Origin: Pseudomonadota bacterium
GTDB taxonomy: Bacteria > Pseudomonadota > Alphaproteobacteria > Acetobacterales > Acetobacteraceae
DNA: 21,123 nt
Direction: 5' to 3'
Assembly: GCA_021779655.1 (NCBI GenBank)
Contig: JAJYAF010000004.1
Location: forward strand, 1-21,123
Positions 8,699 to 15,457 of the stretch are shown piece by piece (position 1 is the first letter of the stretch; each line of letters begins with the position of its first letter). The notes beneath the pieces are model-generated. The model was not told where the DNA came from. It saw nothing but the letters and a program-made list of their open reading frames with translations, and searched no databases. Both the position numbers and the translations under genes were made by a program.

Positions 8699-10195
8699 TC
8701 AACCCATTGTGGGAATGACGAAGGAGGCGCCGTCCCGGTTGGTGGAGGGCCAGCGCGCGGTTACCGTCTTGGTTTTGGTATAGAAGCGGAAGGCATCCGG
8801 CCCGTGCTGGTTGAGATCGCCGAAGGCCGAGCGCTTCCAGCCGCCAAAGGTATGATAGGCGATGGGCACGGGAATGGGAACGTTGACGCCCACCATGCCC
8901 ACCTGCACCCGGCTGGCGAAATCCCGCGCCACGTCGCCCGACTGGGTAAATATGGCAACGCCGTTGCCATATTCATGGTCGGTCGCCAAAGCCAGCGCTT
9001 CCTCGTAGGTGCCGCTGCGCACCACCGAAAGCACGGGGCCGAAAATTTCTTCCCTGTAGATGCGCATGGCCGGGGTCACGTGATCGAACAGCGTGCCGCC
9101 GATGTAGAAACCGTTTTCATAGCCTTGCAGCTTGAAGCCGCGCCCATCCACCACCAGCCTGGCGCCTTCCTTCTCGCCGATGCCAATATAGGATTCCACG
9201 CGGGCCAGCGCCTCCTTGGTCACCAACGGGCCGTAATCGGCGCTGGCATCGGTTGCCGGACCGATTTTGAGAGCCTCGACACGGGGGGCGAGCTTCGCCA
9301 CCAGCCGCTCCGCTGTCTCCTTGCCCACGGGCACGGCCACCGAGATCGCCATGCAGCGTTCTCCAGCCGAGCCGTAACCCGCGCCTGTCAACGCATCCAC
9401 CGTCTGGTCGAGATCGGCGTCCGGCATGATGATGGCGTGGTTCTTGGCGCCGCCGAAACACTGGGCGCGCTTGCCCGTGGCGGCGGCACGGCCATAAATA
9501 TACTGCGCGATCGGCGTGGAGCCGACAAAGCCGACCGCCGCGATGTCCGGATCGTCGAGAATGGCATCCACCGCCTCCTTGTCGCCGTTCACCACGTTGA
9601 GGATACCGGGCGGCAGTCCCGCTTCGAGGAACAGCTCACTCAAACGCAGCGGCACGGACGGATCGCGCTCGGAAGGTTTCAGGATCATCGCGTTGCCACA
9701 GGCAATGGCGGGCGCCGCCTTCCAGAGCGGGATCATGGCGGGGAAATTGAACGGGGTGATGCCCGCCACCACCCCGAGGGGCTGGCGCATGGAATAGACA
9801 TCGATGCCGGGGCCGGCGGAATCCGAGAACTCGCCTTTCAGCAGGTGGGGCGCGCCGATGGCGAATTCCACCACCTCCAGCCCGCGCTGGATGTCACCCT
9901 TGGCGTCGGGCACCGTCTTGCCATGCTCGCTGGCCAGTATCTCGGCCAGGCTGTCGTTCTCCCTGTTGATCAGCTCCAGGAATTTCATCAGCACCCGTGC
10001 CCGGCGCTGCGGGTTGGTGGCGGCCCAGCCGGGCTGAGCGGCCTTGGCGTTTTCCACCGCCGCGCGCAATTCCGCCGCCGTAGCCAGCGCCACCCTGGCC
10101 TGTACGGCCCCGGTGGAGGGGTTGAACACCTCCGCGAACCGGCCGCTGCCGCCCGCGACACGCTTACCCCCGATGAAATGACCGATTTCCCGCAT
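8699..10195 (-). CDS. mmsA: Methylmalonate-semialdehyde dehydrogenase (acylating)
   Basis: This CoA-dependent aldehyde dehydrogenase converts methylmalonate semialdehyde to propionyl-CoA with NAD+, the last valine-specific step. The 498-residue protein carries the ALDH blocks ITPFNFPAMIPLW (about 146-158), the NAD-binding VGFVGSTPIA, and the nucleophile in GSAGERCMA with Cys281. The sequence QCFGGAKNHAIIMPDAD is typical of the MmsA/IolA subfamily rather than of general aldehyde dehydrogenases. The C-terminal part IAYHTFGGWKRSAFGD also fits. It is the first gene of the valine operon, preceded by an AAAGGAT ribosome binding site and a 299-nt leader. The order mmsA-acd-hydrolase-mmsB puts the last enzyme of the pathway first. 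Confidence 0.96.
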   Translation of the reverse strand: MREIGHFIGGKRVAGGSGRFAEVFNPSTGAVQARVALATAAELRAAVENAKAAQPGWAATNPQRRARVLMKFLELINRENDSLAEILASEHGKTVPDAKGDIQRGLEVVEFAIGAPHLLKGEFSDSAGPGIDVYSMRQPLGVVAGITPFNFPAMIPLWKAAPAIACGNAMILKPSERDPSVPLRLSELFLEAGLPPGILNVVNGDKEAVDAILDDPDIAAVGFVGSTPIAQYIYGRAAATGKRAQCFGGAKNHAIIMPDADLDQTVDALTGAGYGSAGERCMAISVAVPVGKETAERLVAKLAPRVEALKIGPATDASADYGPLVTKEALARVESYIGIGEKEGARLVVDGRGFKLQGYENGFYIGGTLFDHVTPAMRIYREEIFGPVLSVVRSGTYEEALALATDHEYGNGVAIFTQSGDVARDFASRVQVGMVGVNVPIPVPIAYHTFGGWKRSAFGDLNQHGPDAFRFYTKTKTVTARWPSTNRDGASFVIPTMG

Positions 10196-10494
10196 GGCTT
10201 ATCCTTTTATTACGACTGATAATGGCCGCCCCGGGTCGACCCCGAAGCGGCGGATGTAACGTACACTGGGGCAAGGCGTGTTCGCGTCCGGGCTTTGGAC
10301 GCATCGCCGGCGCGTGTGTGGTAGCTGGAATTGCCTTAGGACAACATTGTTCATGTTGATGCACCTGTCCGCGCCAATGCCAGCAGGGAAAGCGGTTGGC
10401 CGCCAGTGGACCCGAGAAGGCAAGGGCCAACATAACCGGCGAGACCGCCGAGCGCAACAGCAGGCCGCCGGTGTTCCCTGCCTAGCCCGGCGCT
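10196..10494. other. Leader between TSUP gene and valine operon, 299 nt
   Basis: This stretch separates the end of the TauE/SafE gene from mmsA and should hold the valine operon promoter. It contains a perfect palindrome at 10342-10358 and a GGGTCGACCC palindrome near 10233. Immediately after the exporter stop, a 47-codon minus-strand frame (to 10351) reads like the end of a membrane transporter and could be a gene remnant. A 97-codon minus-strand frame starting at 10457 overlaps mmsA and has no recognisable family. No tRNA or convincing terminator is visible. Confidence 0.55.
10342..10358. promoter_or_regulatory. Perfect 17-bp palindrome upstream of mmsA, candidate operator
   Basis: CAACAT, five bases (TGTTC), then ATGTTG form a perfect inverted repeat about 147 nt upstream of the mmsA start. 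The arm length and 5-nt spacer suit a dimeric helix-turn-helix repressor or activator. It may be the control site of the valine operon, but no regulator gene for that operon lies in the window and the site is not a consensus I can name. Confidence 0.4.
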
Positions 10495-11289
10495 TCACGC
10501 ATGGTGGAGGATGGCGGCGCCGCTGCGCCAGAGCATATAGAGCGCGACGGCGAAGATCAGTCCCGAGAACACCATCGTCAGCCGCCCCCGGTTCGCGGCC
10601 AGGCGCTGGGCGGAGGCAGCGCCCAGCATGCCGCCCAGCAGCCCTCCCAGAATGAAATCGAAGGCGAGACCCCAATCCACCAGCCCGGAAAGGGCGTAGT
10701 TCGACGCGGTGGTGAGACCGAAGGCGGTGACCGCCACAAGCGAAGTGCCGACGGCGTTGAGCATGGGCATCCGGGTGGCGGCGATGAGGCCGGGGACGAT
10801 GAGAAACCCGCCGCCAATACCGAAAAACCCCGAGAGAATACCGGTGCCAAAACCGAAGCCGAGCACCTTCGGCGCGTTCTTCCACCCGCCTTGCGCTTCC
10901 TCCAGCCCTTCGTGGTTCCGATGGCGAAGCATGAGGGCGCCGATGCCGATCATCAGCAGTGCGAAGAGGAAAAGAAGCTTCTGGCCGTTGACGGCCTTGC
11001 CGAGCGAGGAGCCTCCAACAGCCCCGACGACCCCGGCTGCGGCGTAAAGCACGCCAAAACGCCATTTCACCGTATGCGCCCTGGCGTGGTGCAGCAGGCC
11101 GGTGGCCGCGTTGGCCGCCACCGCAAGGGCACTGGTGCCGATGGCGATATGGGGGTTGGAAACACCCACCAGATACACCATGAGCGGCACCGCCAGAATC
11201 GAGCCCCCGCCGCCCACCAGCCCGAGCGTATAGCCCACTAGCAGACCGCTGAGCGCGCCCAGCAAATACTGAGCCAGATCGAGGGTCAT
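10495..11289 (-). CDS. TauE/SafE (TSUP) family sulfur-anion exporter
   Basis: This inner-membrane protein belongs to the TSUP family, whose members move sulfite, sulfoacetate or other organosulfur anions. It has about eight hydrophobic segments in two homologous halves. The two family glycine-rich motifs are LGLVGGGGSILAVPLMVYLVG near the N-terminus and LSGFFGIGGGFLIVPGLIAA in the second half. I start it at ATG 11289 (264 residues). A longer open frame to 11373 would add an alanine-rich, non-membrane stretch that is the antisense-like reading of the upstream gene's repeat. The start lies 5 nt after the stop of the SQR fusion, whose stop region supplies a GAGGG ribosome binding site. As the last gene of the sulfide operon it probably exports sulfite formed by persulfide oxidation, as proposed for TauE in bigR operons. 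Confidence 0.9.
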   Translation of the reverse strand: MTLDLAQYLLGALSGLLVGYTLGLVGGGGSILAVPLMVYLVGVSNPHIAIGTSALAVAANAATGLLHHARAHTVKWRFGVLYAAAGVVGAVGGSSLGKAVNGQKLLFLFALLMIGIGALMLRHRNHEGLEEAQGGWKNAPKVLGFGFGTGILSGFFGIGGGFLIVPGLIAATRMPMLNAVGTSLVAVTAFGLTTASNYALSGLVDWGLAFDFILGGLLGGMLGAASAQRLAANRGRLTMVFSGLIFAVALYMLWRSGAAILHHA

Positions 11290-11294
11290 GGCCC

Positions 11295-12923
11295 TCAGCC
11301 CTGCGCGGGCGTAAGCGGCGGCTTTGGCGTAAGCGGCGGCTTTGGCGTAAGCGGCCTGGGCCCGGCCAGCCATTCCCGGCCCTTCAGCATGCCATGCCAG
11401 TAGATGAAGGGCAGGAGCCGATCCTTGAGGAACCAGGCGGCGCGGGTAGGCCGGGTGCCATCCAGCAGCCAGCTTGGAAAAGTCGGCATCAGCTTGCCGC
11501 CATAGCCGAACTCGGCAAGCACGATTTTCCCTCTCTCCACGGTCAGCGGGCAGCTACCATAGCCGGAATAGGCCGCCTGCATCGGCTTGCCGTCAAGGGC
11601 GGCGAGCGCGTTCACCGCCACCACCGGCGCCTGCTGCCGGGCGGCGGCGGCGGTTTTGGCGTTGGAGGCCGCACAGACATCGCCAAGCGCGAAGACATTG
11701 GAATAATCCGGGTTTTGCAACGTTGCCTCGTCCACGGCGGCGAAGCCGCCGGGCGTCGCGAGCTTGCTTGAGCGCACGCAATCCGGCGCCATTTGCGGCG
11801 GCACGGCGTGCAGCATGGTGAACTCGCGCTCAACCGTTTCCGTGCGCCCCCCGGCGGCCTTACGCTCGAATACCGCGCGCCGCGCCGGTCCATCCACCTT
11901 GACCAGCGCCGTCTCGACATTGAGTTCGATGCCGTAGCGCTCGATATAAGCCATCAGCGCCGGAATATAGGCGGCCACGCCGAACAGCGCCGGCGTGGCC
12001 GTATCGAATTCAACGGCGATATTCTTGAGCGCGCCCGCGCGCCGCCACCGGTCGCAGCTCAGATACATCGCCTTCTGCGGGCCGCCCGCGCATTTGATGG
12101 GCATGGGCGGCTGGGTGAAAATGGCGCGCCCGGAGGTCAGTTCCGTGGCGAGCCGGTGGGTGTATGGGGCGAGATCGTACCGGTAATTGGAAGTGACACC
12201 GTTGCGCCCCAGAGTTTCGGCAAGGCCCGGAATGGCCTCCCAGGCGAGGCGGATGCCAATCGCCACGACCAGAACCCGGTAGGAGAGCGTGCCGCCATCG
12301 GCCAGGACAACCCGGTTCTCGTCCGGCAGAAAGCCGCTTGCGGCCTGCTTGATCCAGTCCACATTCGGGGGGATGACCTCCGCCATCGGCCGGCGGGTGA
12401 CCTCGGGTAAAAAAACCCCTGCACCCACCAGGGTCCAGCCGGGTTGATAGTCGTGCATATCGGCGGGCTCGATAATGGCGATCTTCAGCCCCGGGCGGCG
12501 TTTGAGCAGGCTGGCGGCGGTGGCGATACCAGCGCTGCCGCCCCCCGCGATGAGAATATCGTAGGTTCTGGCGGCGGACGAGACACCCTGAGCCTTGGCC
12601 CCGGCGGCACGGAACAGCGCTTCGGAGCGCGCGCCGGAGCGGCAATAGGCAAGGATGGGCTTGGGTAGAGCCGCCAGCGCGGCCGCCATTTTCTCCGCCT
12701 CCACCGGGCCGATATCCTTCGAGATCACCGGTATGTAAGCAAAGCCGAGCCCTGCTTGCCCGGCGGCGGCGTGAATTTCCTCGGCGCTGGGCTGGCCGGC
12801 CTCCTCGCCATCCGGCCGGTTGCAGATGATGGCGCGGAACCCCTCGCCGGCGAGGGTGGCGATTTCGCCGGGACGGATTTGCGGCGAAACGGCGAAATCC
12901 GGGGTCAGGCTCCTTATGGTCAT
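11295..12923 (-). CDS. DUF442 (phosphatase/rhodanese-like) domain fused to sulfide:quinone reductase
   Basis: This is a 542-residue two-domain protein. Residues 1-110 form a DUF442/Blh-type domain of the protein tyrosine phosphatase fold, with active-site loop YCRSGARS (Cys94, Arg99), a possible sulfur-transfer cysteine. Residues 121-520 form an FAD disulfide oxidoreductase beginning with the dinucleotide motif IAGGGSAG. It resembles type II sulfide:quinone reductase: IKCAGGPQKAMYL holds Cys278, equivalent to human SQOR Cys201, and LGDVCAASNAKTAAA holds Cys417, near the position of the second redox cysteine. SGYGSCPLTVERGKIVLAEFGY is also SQOR-like. It should oxidise sulfide to persulfide and pass electrons to quinone at the inner membrane. 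The C-terminus ends in tandem LTPKPP repeats. A strong GGGAGG site precedes the ATG. Substrate assignment to sulfide rests on cysteines and neighbours. Confidence 0.93.
   Translation of the reverse strand: MTIRSLTPDFAVSPQIRPGEIATLAGEGFRAIICNRPDGEEAGQPSAEEIHAAAGQAGLGFAYIPVISKDIGPVEAEKMAAALAALPKPILAYCRSGARSEALFRAAGAKAQGVSSAARTYDILIAGGGSAGIATAASLLKRRPGLKIAIIEPADMHDYQPGWTLVGAGVFLPEVTRRPMAEVIPPNVDWIKQAASGFLPDENRVVLADGGTLSYRVLVVAIGIRLAWEAIPGLAETLGRNGVTSNYRYDLAPYTHRLATELTSGRAIFTQPPMPIKCAGGPQKAMYLSCDRWRRAGALKNIAVEFDTATPALFGVAAYIPALMAYIERYGIELNVETALVKVDGPARRAVFERKAAGGRTETVEREFTMLHAVPPQMAPDCVRSSKLATPGGFAAVDEATLQNPDYSNVFALGDVCAASNAKTAAAARQQAPVVAVNALAALDGKPMQAAYSGYGSCPLTVERGKIVLAEFGYGGKLMPTFPSWLLDGTRPTRAAWFLKDRLLPFIYWHGMLKGREWLAGPRPLTPKPPLTPKPPLTPAQG
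11308..11355. repeat. 18-bp tandem repeat, 2.7 copies, in the SQR C-terminus
   Basis: GGCGTAAGCGGCGGCTTT is present at 11308-11325 and 11326-11343, followed by a 12-base partial copy to 11355. The copies are identical, which points to recent slippage. Being a multiple of three, the repeat adds LTPKPP units to the C-terminal tail of the SQR fusion without breaking the frame. Confidence 0.95.
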
Positions 12924-12944
12924 TTTTTTCCTCCCAATCTGGCC

Positions 12945-13376
12945 CTAAGCGCTGGCCGCAACGCTCCGGCGGATGGTGAATCGGTGGACCGCCATGCCGG
13001 CGAACATCGCCAGCACGAAAATCGCCGCCCGGCGCGGCGCCAGGGCGAGGTCGGCGATCGCCGGGCCGGGGCACAGCCCGGCAACCCCCCACCCCATGCC
13101 GAACAGGACCGCGCCGGCCACCAAAGGCGCATCCACCGCGCGCGTCTCGGGCAGATGAAAGCGCCGCTCGGCCAGCGGCGCCGCCAGCCGTGCCCGCACC
13201 CGCCAGGCGATGGCCATGGGCAGCATCGCCCCCGCCATCACGAAGGCCAGCGTCGGGTTCCATGCCCCGAATATATCGAGAAACCCCCGCACCTTGGCCG
13301 GGTCCACCATGCCGGAGAGCGCAAGGCCGGCGCCGAACAGCGCGCCGGCAAGCAGTGCAAGCGAAATCTGCTTCAT
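12945..13376 (-). CDS. DUF6691/YeeE-YedE-type small membrane transporter half (PmpB-like)
   Basis: This 143-residue inner-membrane protein has about four hydrophobic segments. The family blocks are [16 protein letters not shown] (about 20-35) and [10 protein letters not shown] near residue 105, with one cysteine at the place where YeeE/YedE-type thiosulfate transporters carry pore cysteines. It is half the size of full YeeE proteins. It lies one base after the stop of the other half-size protein, so the two are probably co-translated and form a two-chain sulfur-compound channel, as suggested for PmpA/PmpB of bigR operons. The transported species (thiosulfate, persulfide, sulfide) is not known from sequence. 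Confidence 0.87.
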   Translation of the reverse strand: MKQISLALLAGALFGAGLALSGMVDPAKVRGFLDIFGAWNPTLAFVMAGAMLPMAIAWRVRARLAAPLAERRFHLPETRAVDAPLVAGAVLFGMGWGVAGLCPGPAIADLALAPRRAAIFVLAMFAGMAVHRFTIRRSVAASA

Positions 13377-13377
13377 A

Positions 13378-13806
13378 TCACCATATCACCGGCAAAAGCC
13401 GCATCAGCGCCACCGTGACGATGCCGCTTGCCATGAAAATCATCGTTGCCGCCACGGAACGCCGGGAGAAGCGGGAGAGGCCGCATACCCCATGGCCGCT
13501 GGTACAGCCGGAACCAAGCCGCGTGCCATAGCCGACAACCAGCCCGGCGAGAACCAGCGCCCCCGTGCCGGCAACGAAATGCAAATCCACCCCGCCGAGC
13601 GCCCGCGCCATGACAAACGCGCCGAGAGGCAGACCAAGAATGAACGCGAGGGCGAGCGCCGGCGGCGCGTCGGACCCTGCCAGTCCGGCGGCGCGGGCGG
13701 CCAGCCCGCTCACGCCGGCGATCCGCCCCAGCGCGAGCAGCATAAGCGCCGAGGCGCAGCCGATCATCAACCCGCCCAGCAAGGCGAAGGCCCAGGCCGT
13801 CGGCAT
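13378..13806 (-). CDS. YeeE/YedE-family half transporter (PmpA-like)
   Basis: This 142-residue inner-membrane protein has about four hydrophobic segments. Its key block is [21 protein letters not shown] (about 97-117), the C-x-S-G-H-x-x-C signature of the YeeE/YedE sulfur transporter family, whose cysteines relay thiosulfate in the full-length TsuA. The start overlaps the stop of the metallo-beta-lactamase gene by one base (TGATG), and the downstream partner starts one base after its stop. The tight coupling supports a joint complex of the two halves within the sulfide operon. Confidence 0.88.
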   Translation of the reverse strand: MPTAWAFALLGGLMIGCASALMLLALGRIAGVSGLAARAAGLAGSDAPPALALAFILGLPLGAFVMARALGGVDLHFVAGTGALVLAGLVVGYGTRLGSGCTSGHGVCGLSRFSRRSVAATMIFMASGIVTVALMRLLPVIW

Positions 13807-14723
13807 CAGACCGCGTCCAGCGGAAGCTTGAGATAACGGATGCCGTTTTCCTCCGGCGGCGGCAGATGCCCGCCGCGCATGTTCACCTGAATCGAGGGCA
13901 GAAGGAGCCGCGGCATGGCGAGAGTCGCGTCCCGCGCCTCGCGCATCGCCACGAATTCGTCCTCGGAGACGCCATCATGCACATGGACATTGCCTGCGCG
14001 CTCGGCGGCCACGGTCGTCTCCCAGGCATATTCGTTCCGCCCCGGCGCCTTGTAGTCATGGCAGAGGAACAGGCGGGCGCGATCCGGCAAGGAGAGAAGC
14101 CGGCGGATGGAGCGATAGAGCCGGCGGGCGTCGCCACCCGGGAAATCCGCCCGCGCCGTGCCGTAATCCGGCATGAACAGCGTATCGCCCGCGAACACGG
14201 CATCGCCGATCACATAGGCGAGGTCCGCCGGGGTATGTCCTGGAACGTGCAGGACCATGGCGCGCAATTCGCCCAGGGTGAAATGATCGCCATCCTTGAA
14301 CAGCCGGTCGAAATCGGAGCCGTCCCGGGCGAATTCCGTGCCCGCATTGAACAGCTTACCGAAAGTTTTCTGCACCGCGACGATTTCCGCGCCAATGGCA
14401 AGCCGCCCGCCCAGCTTGCCCTGTAGATAAGGCGCGGCGGAGAGATGATCGGCATGGGCGTGGGTTTCCAGCAGCCATTCCACGCTCAGCCCCTCCTTGC
14501 GGACATAAGCCAGGATCGCGTCAGCCGATTTAACCGAGGTACGGCCGGAGGCCGGATCGAAATCCAGGACACTGTCGATGATCGCGGCGCGGCGCGTGGC
14601 GGGATCGTGGACGACATAGCTGGCGGTGAAAGTTGCCTCGTCAAAAAACGCCTTCACCGGCACCGCGCCAGCGGGTGTGCGGGAAATCAGGTCGCACGCC
14701 TGTTGCAAAGCTGGGTCCGACAC
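13806..14723 (-). CDS. MBL-fold hydrolase, candidate persulfide dioxygenase (ETHE1/Blh-like)
   Basis: This metallo-beta-lactamase-fold protein of 305 residues has the metal ligands THAHADH (His88, His90, Asp92, His93), His163 in PGHTPADLAY, Asp180 in GDTLF and His222 in CHDYK. ETHE1-type persulfide dioxygenases bind one Fe(II) and oxidise glutathione persulfide to sulfite. The DYGTARADFPGGD block is typical of ETHE1/Blh relatives. Its lead position in an operon with an SQR and sulfur transporters supports that role. Unlike the classical Blh protein, no DUF442 or rhodanese domain is attached; that domain is instead on the SQR gene downstream. The start codon is GTG, with AAGG about ten bases before it. 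A glyoxalase II-like hydrolase is the less likely alternative. Confidence 0.88.
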   Translation of the reverse strand: MSDPALQQACDLISRTPAGAVPVKAFFDEATFTASYVVHDPATRRAAIIDSVLDFDPASGRTSVKSADAILAYVRKEGLSVEWLLETHAHADHLSAAPYLQGKLGGRLAIGAEIVAVQKTFGKLFNAGTEFARDGSDFDRLFKDGDHFTLGELRAMVLHVPGHTPADLAYVIGDAVFAGDTLFMPDYGTARADFPGGDARRLYRSIRRLLSLPDRARLFLCHDYKAPGRNEYAWETTVAAERAGNVHVHDGVSEDEFVAMREARDATLAMPRLLLPSIQVNMRGGHLPPPEENGIRYLKLPLDAV

Positions 14724-14739
14724 GGGATCAAACCTTTTT

Positions 14740-14790
14740 CATATTTACAGAAAATACTTAATTATGATATTTTGAATTTGTCAAGTTGTT
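14740..14790. promoter_or_regulatory. AT-rich divergent promoter and operator region of the sulfide module
   Basis: The 95-nt space between the MBL gene and the peroxiredoxin contains an AT-rich core very unlike its GC-rich flanks. On the minus strand a perfect -35 hexamer TTGACA sits at 14784-14779. On the plus strand TTTACA (14744-14749) and TATTTT (14768-14773), 18 nt apart, could form the other promoter. Overlapping these are two inverted repeats: AAAATA at 14751-14756 with TATTTT at 14768-14773, and TTGA-N5-TCAA at 14772-14784. This arrangement would let one ArsR-type dimer or two block both promoters at once. BigR-type operators are AT-rich palindromes, which fits, but the exact site is inferred. 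Confidence 0.55.
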
Positions 14791-14818
14791 CGTTTTAACC
14801 CGAAAGGATTTCCCGCGG

Positions 14819-15457
14819 ATGGATGTATCGGGCCTCGGCGTTTCCCCTCCGGCCAAACCGCTGCGGATCGGCGATGTCGCGCCGGACTTTCAGGCCCGCA
14901 CCACCATGGGCGAGGTGAAGCTGTCCGGCTTCCGCAAGCAATGGCTGGTTTTTTTCTCCCATCCCGCGGATTTCACCCCGGTCTGCACCACGGAATTCGT
15001 GGCCCTGGCCCGCGCCGCGCCGCGCTTTGCCGCGCTCGGCTGCGCGCTGCTGGGCCTTTCGGTGGACAGCCTGTATTCCCATCTCGCCTGGCTGCGGGCG
15101 ATCCGCGACGCTTTCGGCGTCACCATCCCTTTTCCGGTGGTGGAGGACCCAAGCATGGCGGTGGGCCACGCCTATGGCATGGTGGATGAGGCCGCGCCGG
15201 ATAGTGCCACCGTTCGCGCTACCTATTTCATCGACCCGAAAGGCGTGATCCGCGCCATCACCTGGTATCCCCATAACGTCGGCCGGTCGGTGGAGGAGAT
15301 GCTGCGTCTGATCTCCGCCTTGCAGGCCGCCGCGGGCGATGGCCGCATGGCTCCGGAGGGCTGGCGGCAGGGCGAGGCGCTGCTGGCTCCGCCCGCCGCC
15401 TCTCTGGCGGAGATGCCCGAAGGGGTGGACTGGTTCTGCCGCCAGGACAGCGCATGA
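14819..15457 (+). CDS. Peroxiredoxin, Prx6 (AhpC/TSA 1-Cys) type
   Basis: This 212-residue cytoplasmic thiol peroxidase reduces peroxides, and possibly persulfides, through Cys56 in HPADFTPVCTTEF. The conserved Arg133 in ATVRATYFID completes the peroxidatic site. The long C-terminal domain (about 170-212) is typical of the Prx6 group, ending in GVDWFC with Cys207, similar to the C-terminal cysteine of archaeal and bacterial Prx6 members that can act in resolving. Cys75 is a further cysteine. The ATG at 14819 has an AAAGGA site about ten bases upstream; a TTG 33 bases earlier is in frame but adds a non-conserved leader. The gene overlaps the ArsR regulator by 4 nt (ATGA) and is divergent from the sulfide operon. 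Confidence 0.92.
   Translation: MDVSGLGVSPPAKPLRIGDVAPDFQARTTMGEVKLSGFRKQWLVFFSHPADFTPVCTTEFVALARAAPRFAALGCALLGLSVDSLYSHLAWLRAIRDAFGVTIPFPVVEDPSMAVGHAYGMVDEAAPDSATVRATYFIDPKGVIRAITWYPHNVGRSVEEMLRLISALQAAAGDGRMAPEGWRQGEALLAPPAASLAEMPEGVDWFCRQDSA

Noticed and set aside
8531..10219. 562-codon plus-strand frame opposite mmsA
   Set aside because: Antisense of mmsA and the start of the acyl-CoA dehydrogenase; no family resemblance.
10199..11065. 288-codon minus-strand frame overlapping the TauE gene and the mmsA leader
   Set aside because: It shares DNA with the clear TSUP protein in another frame and consists largely of arginine-rich sequence; only its last part is in non-coding DNA.
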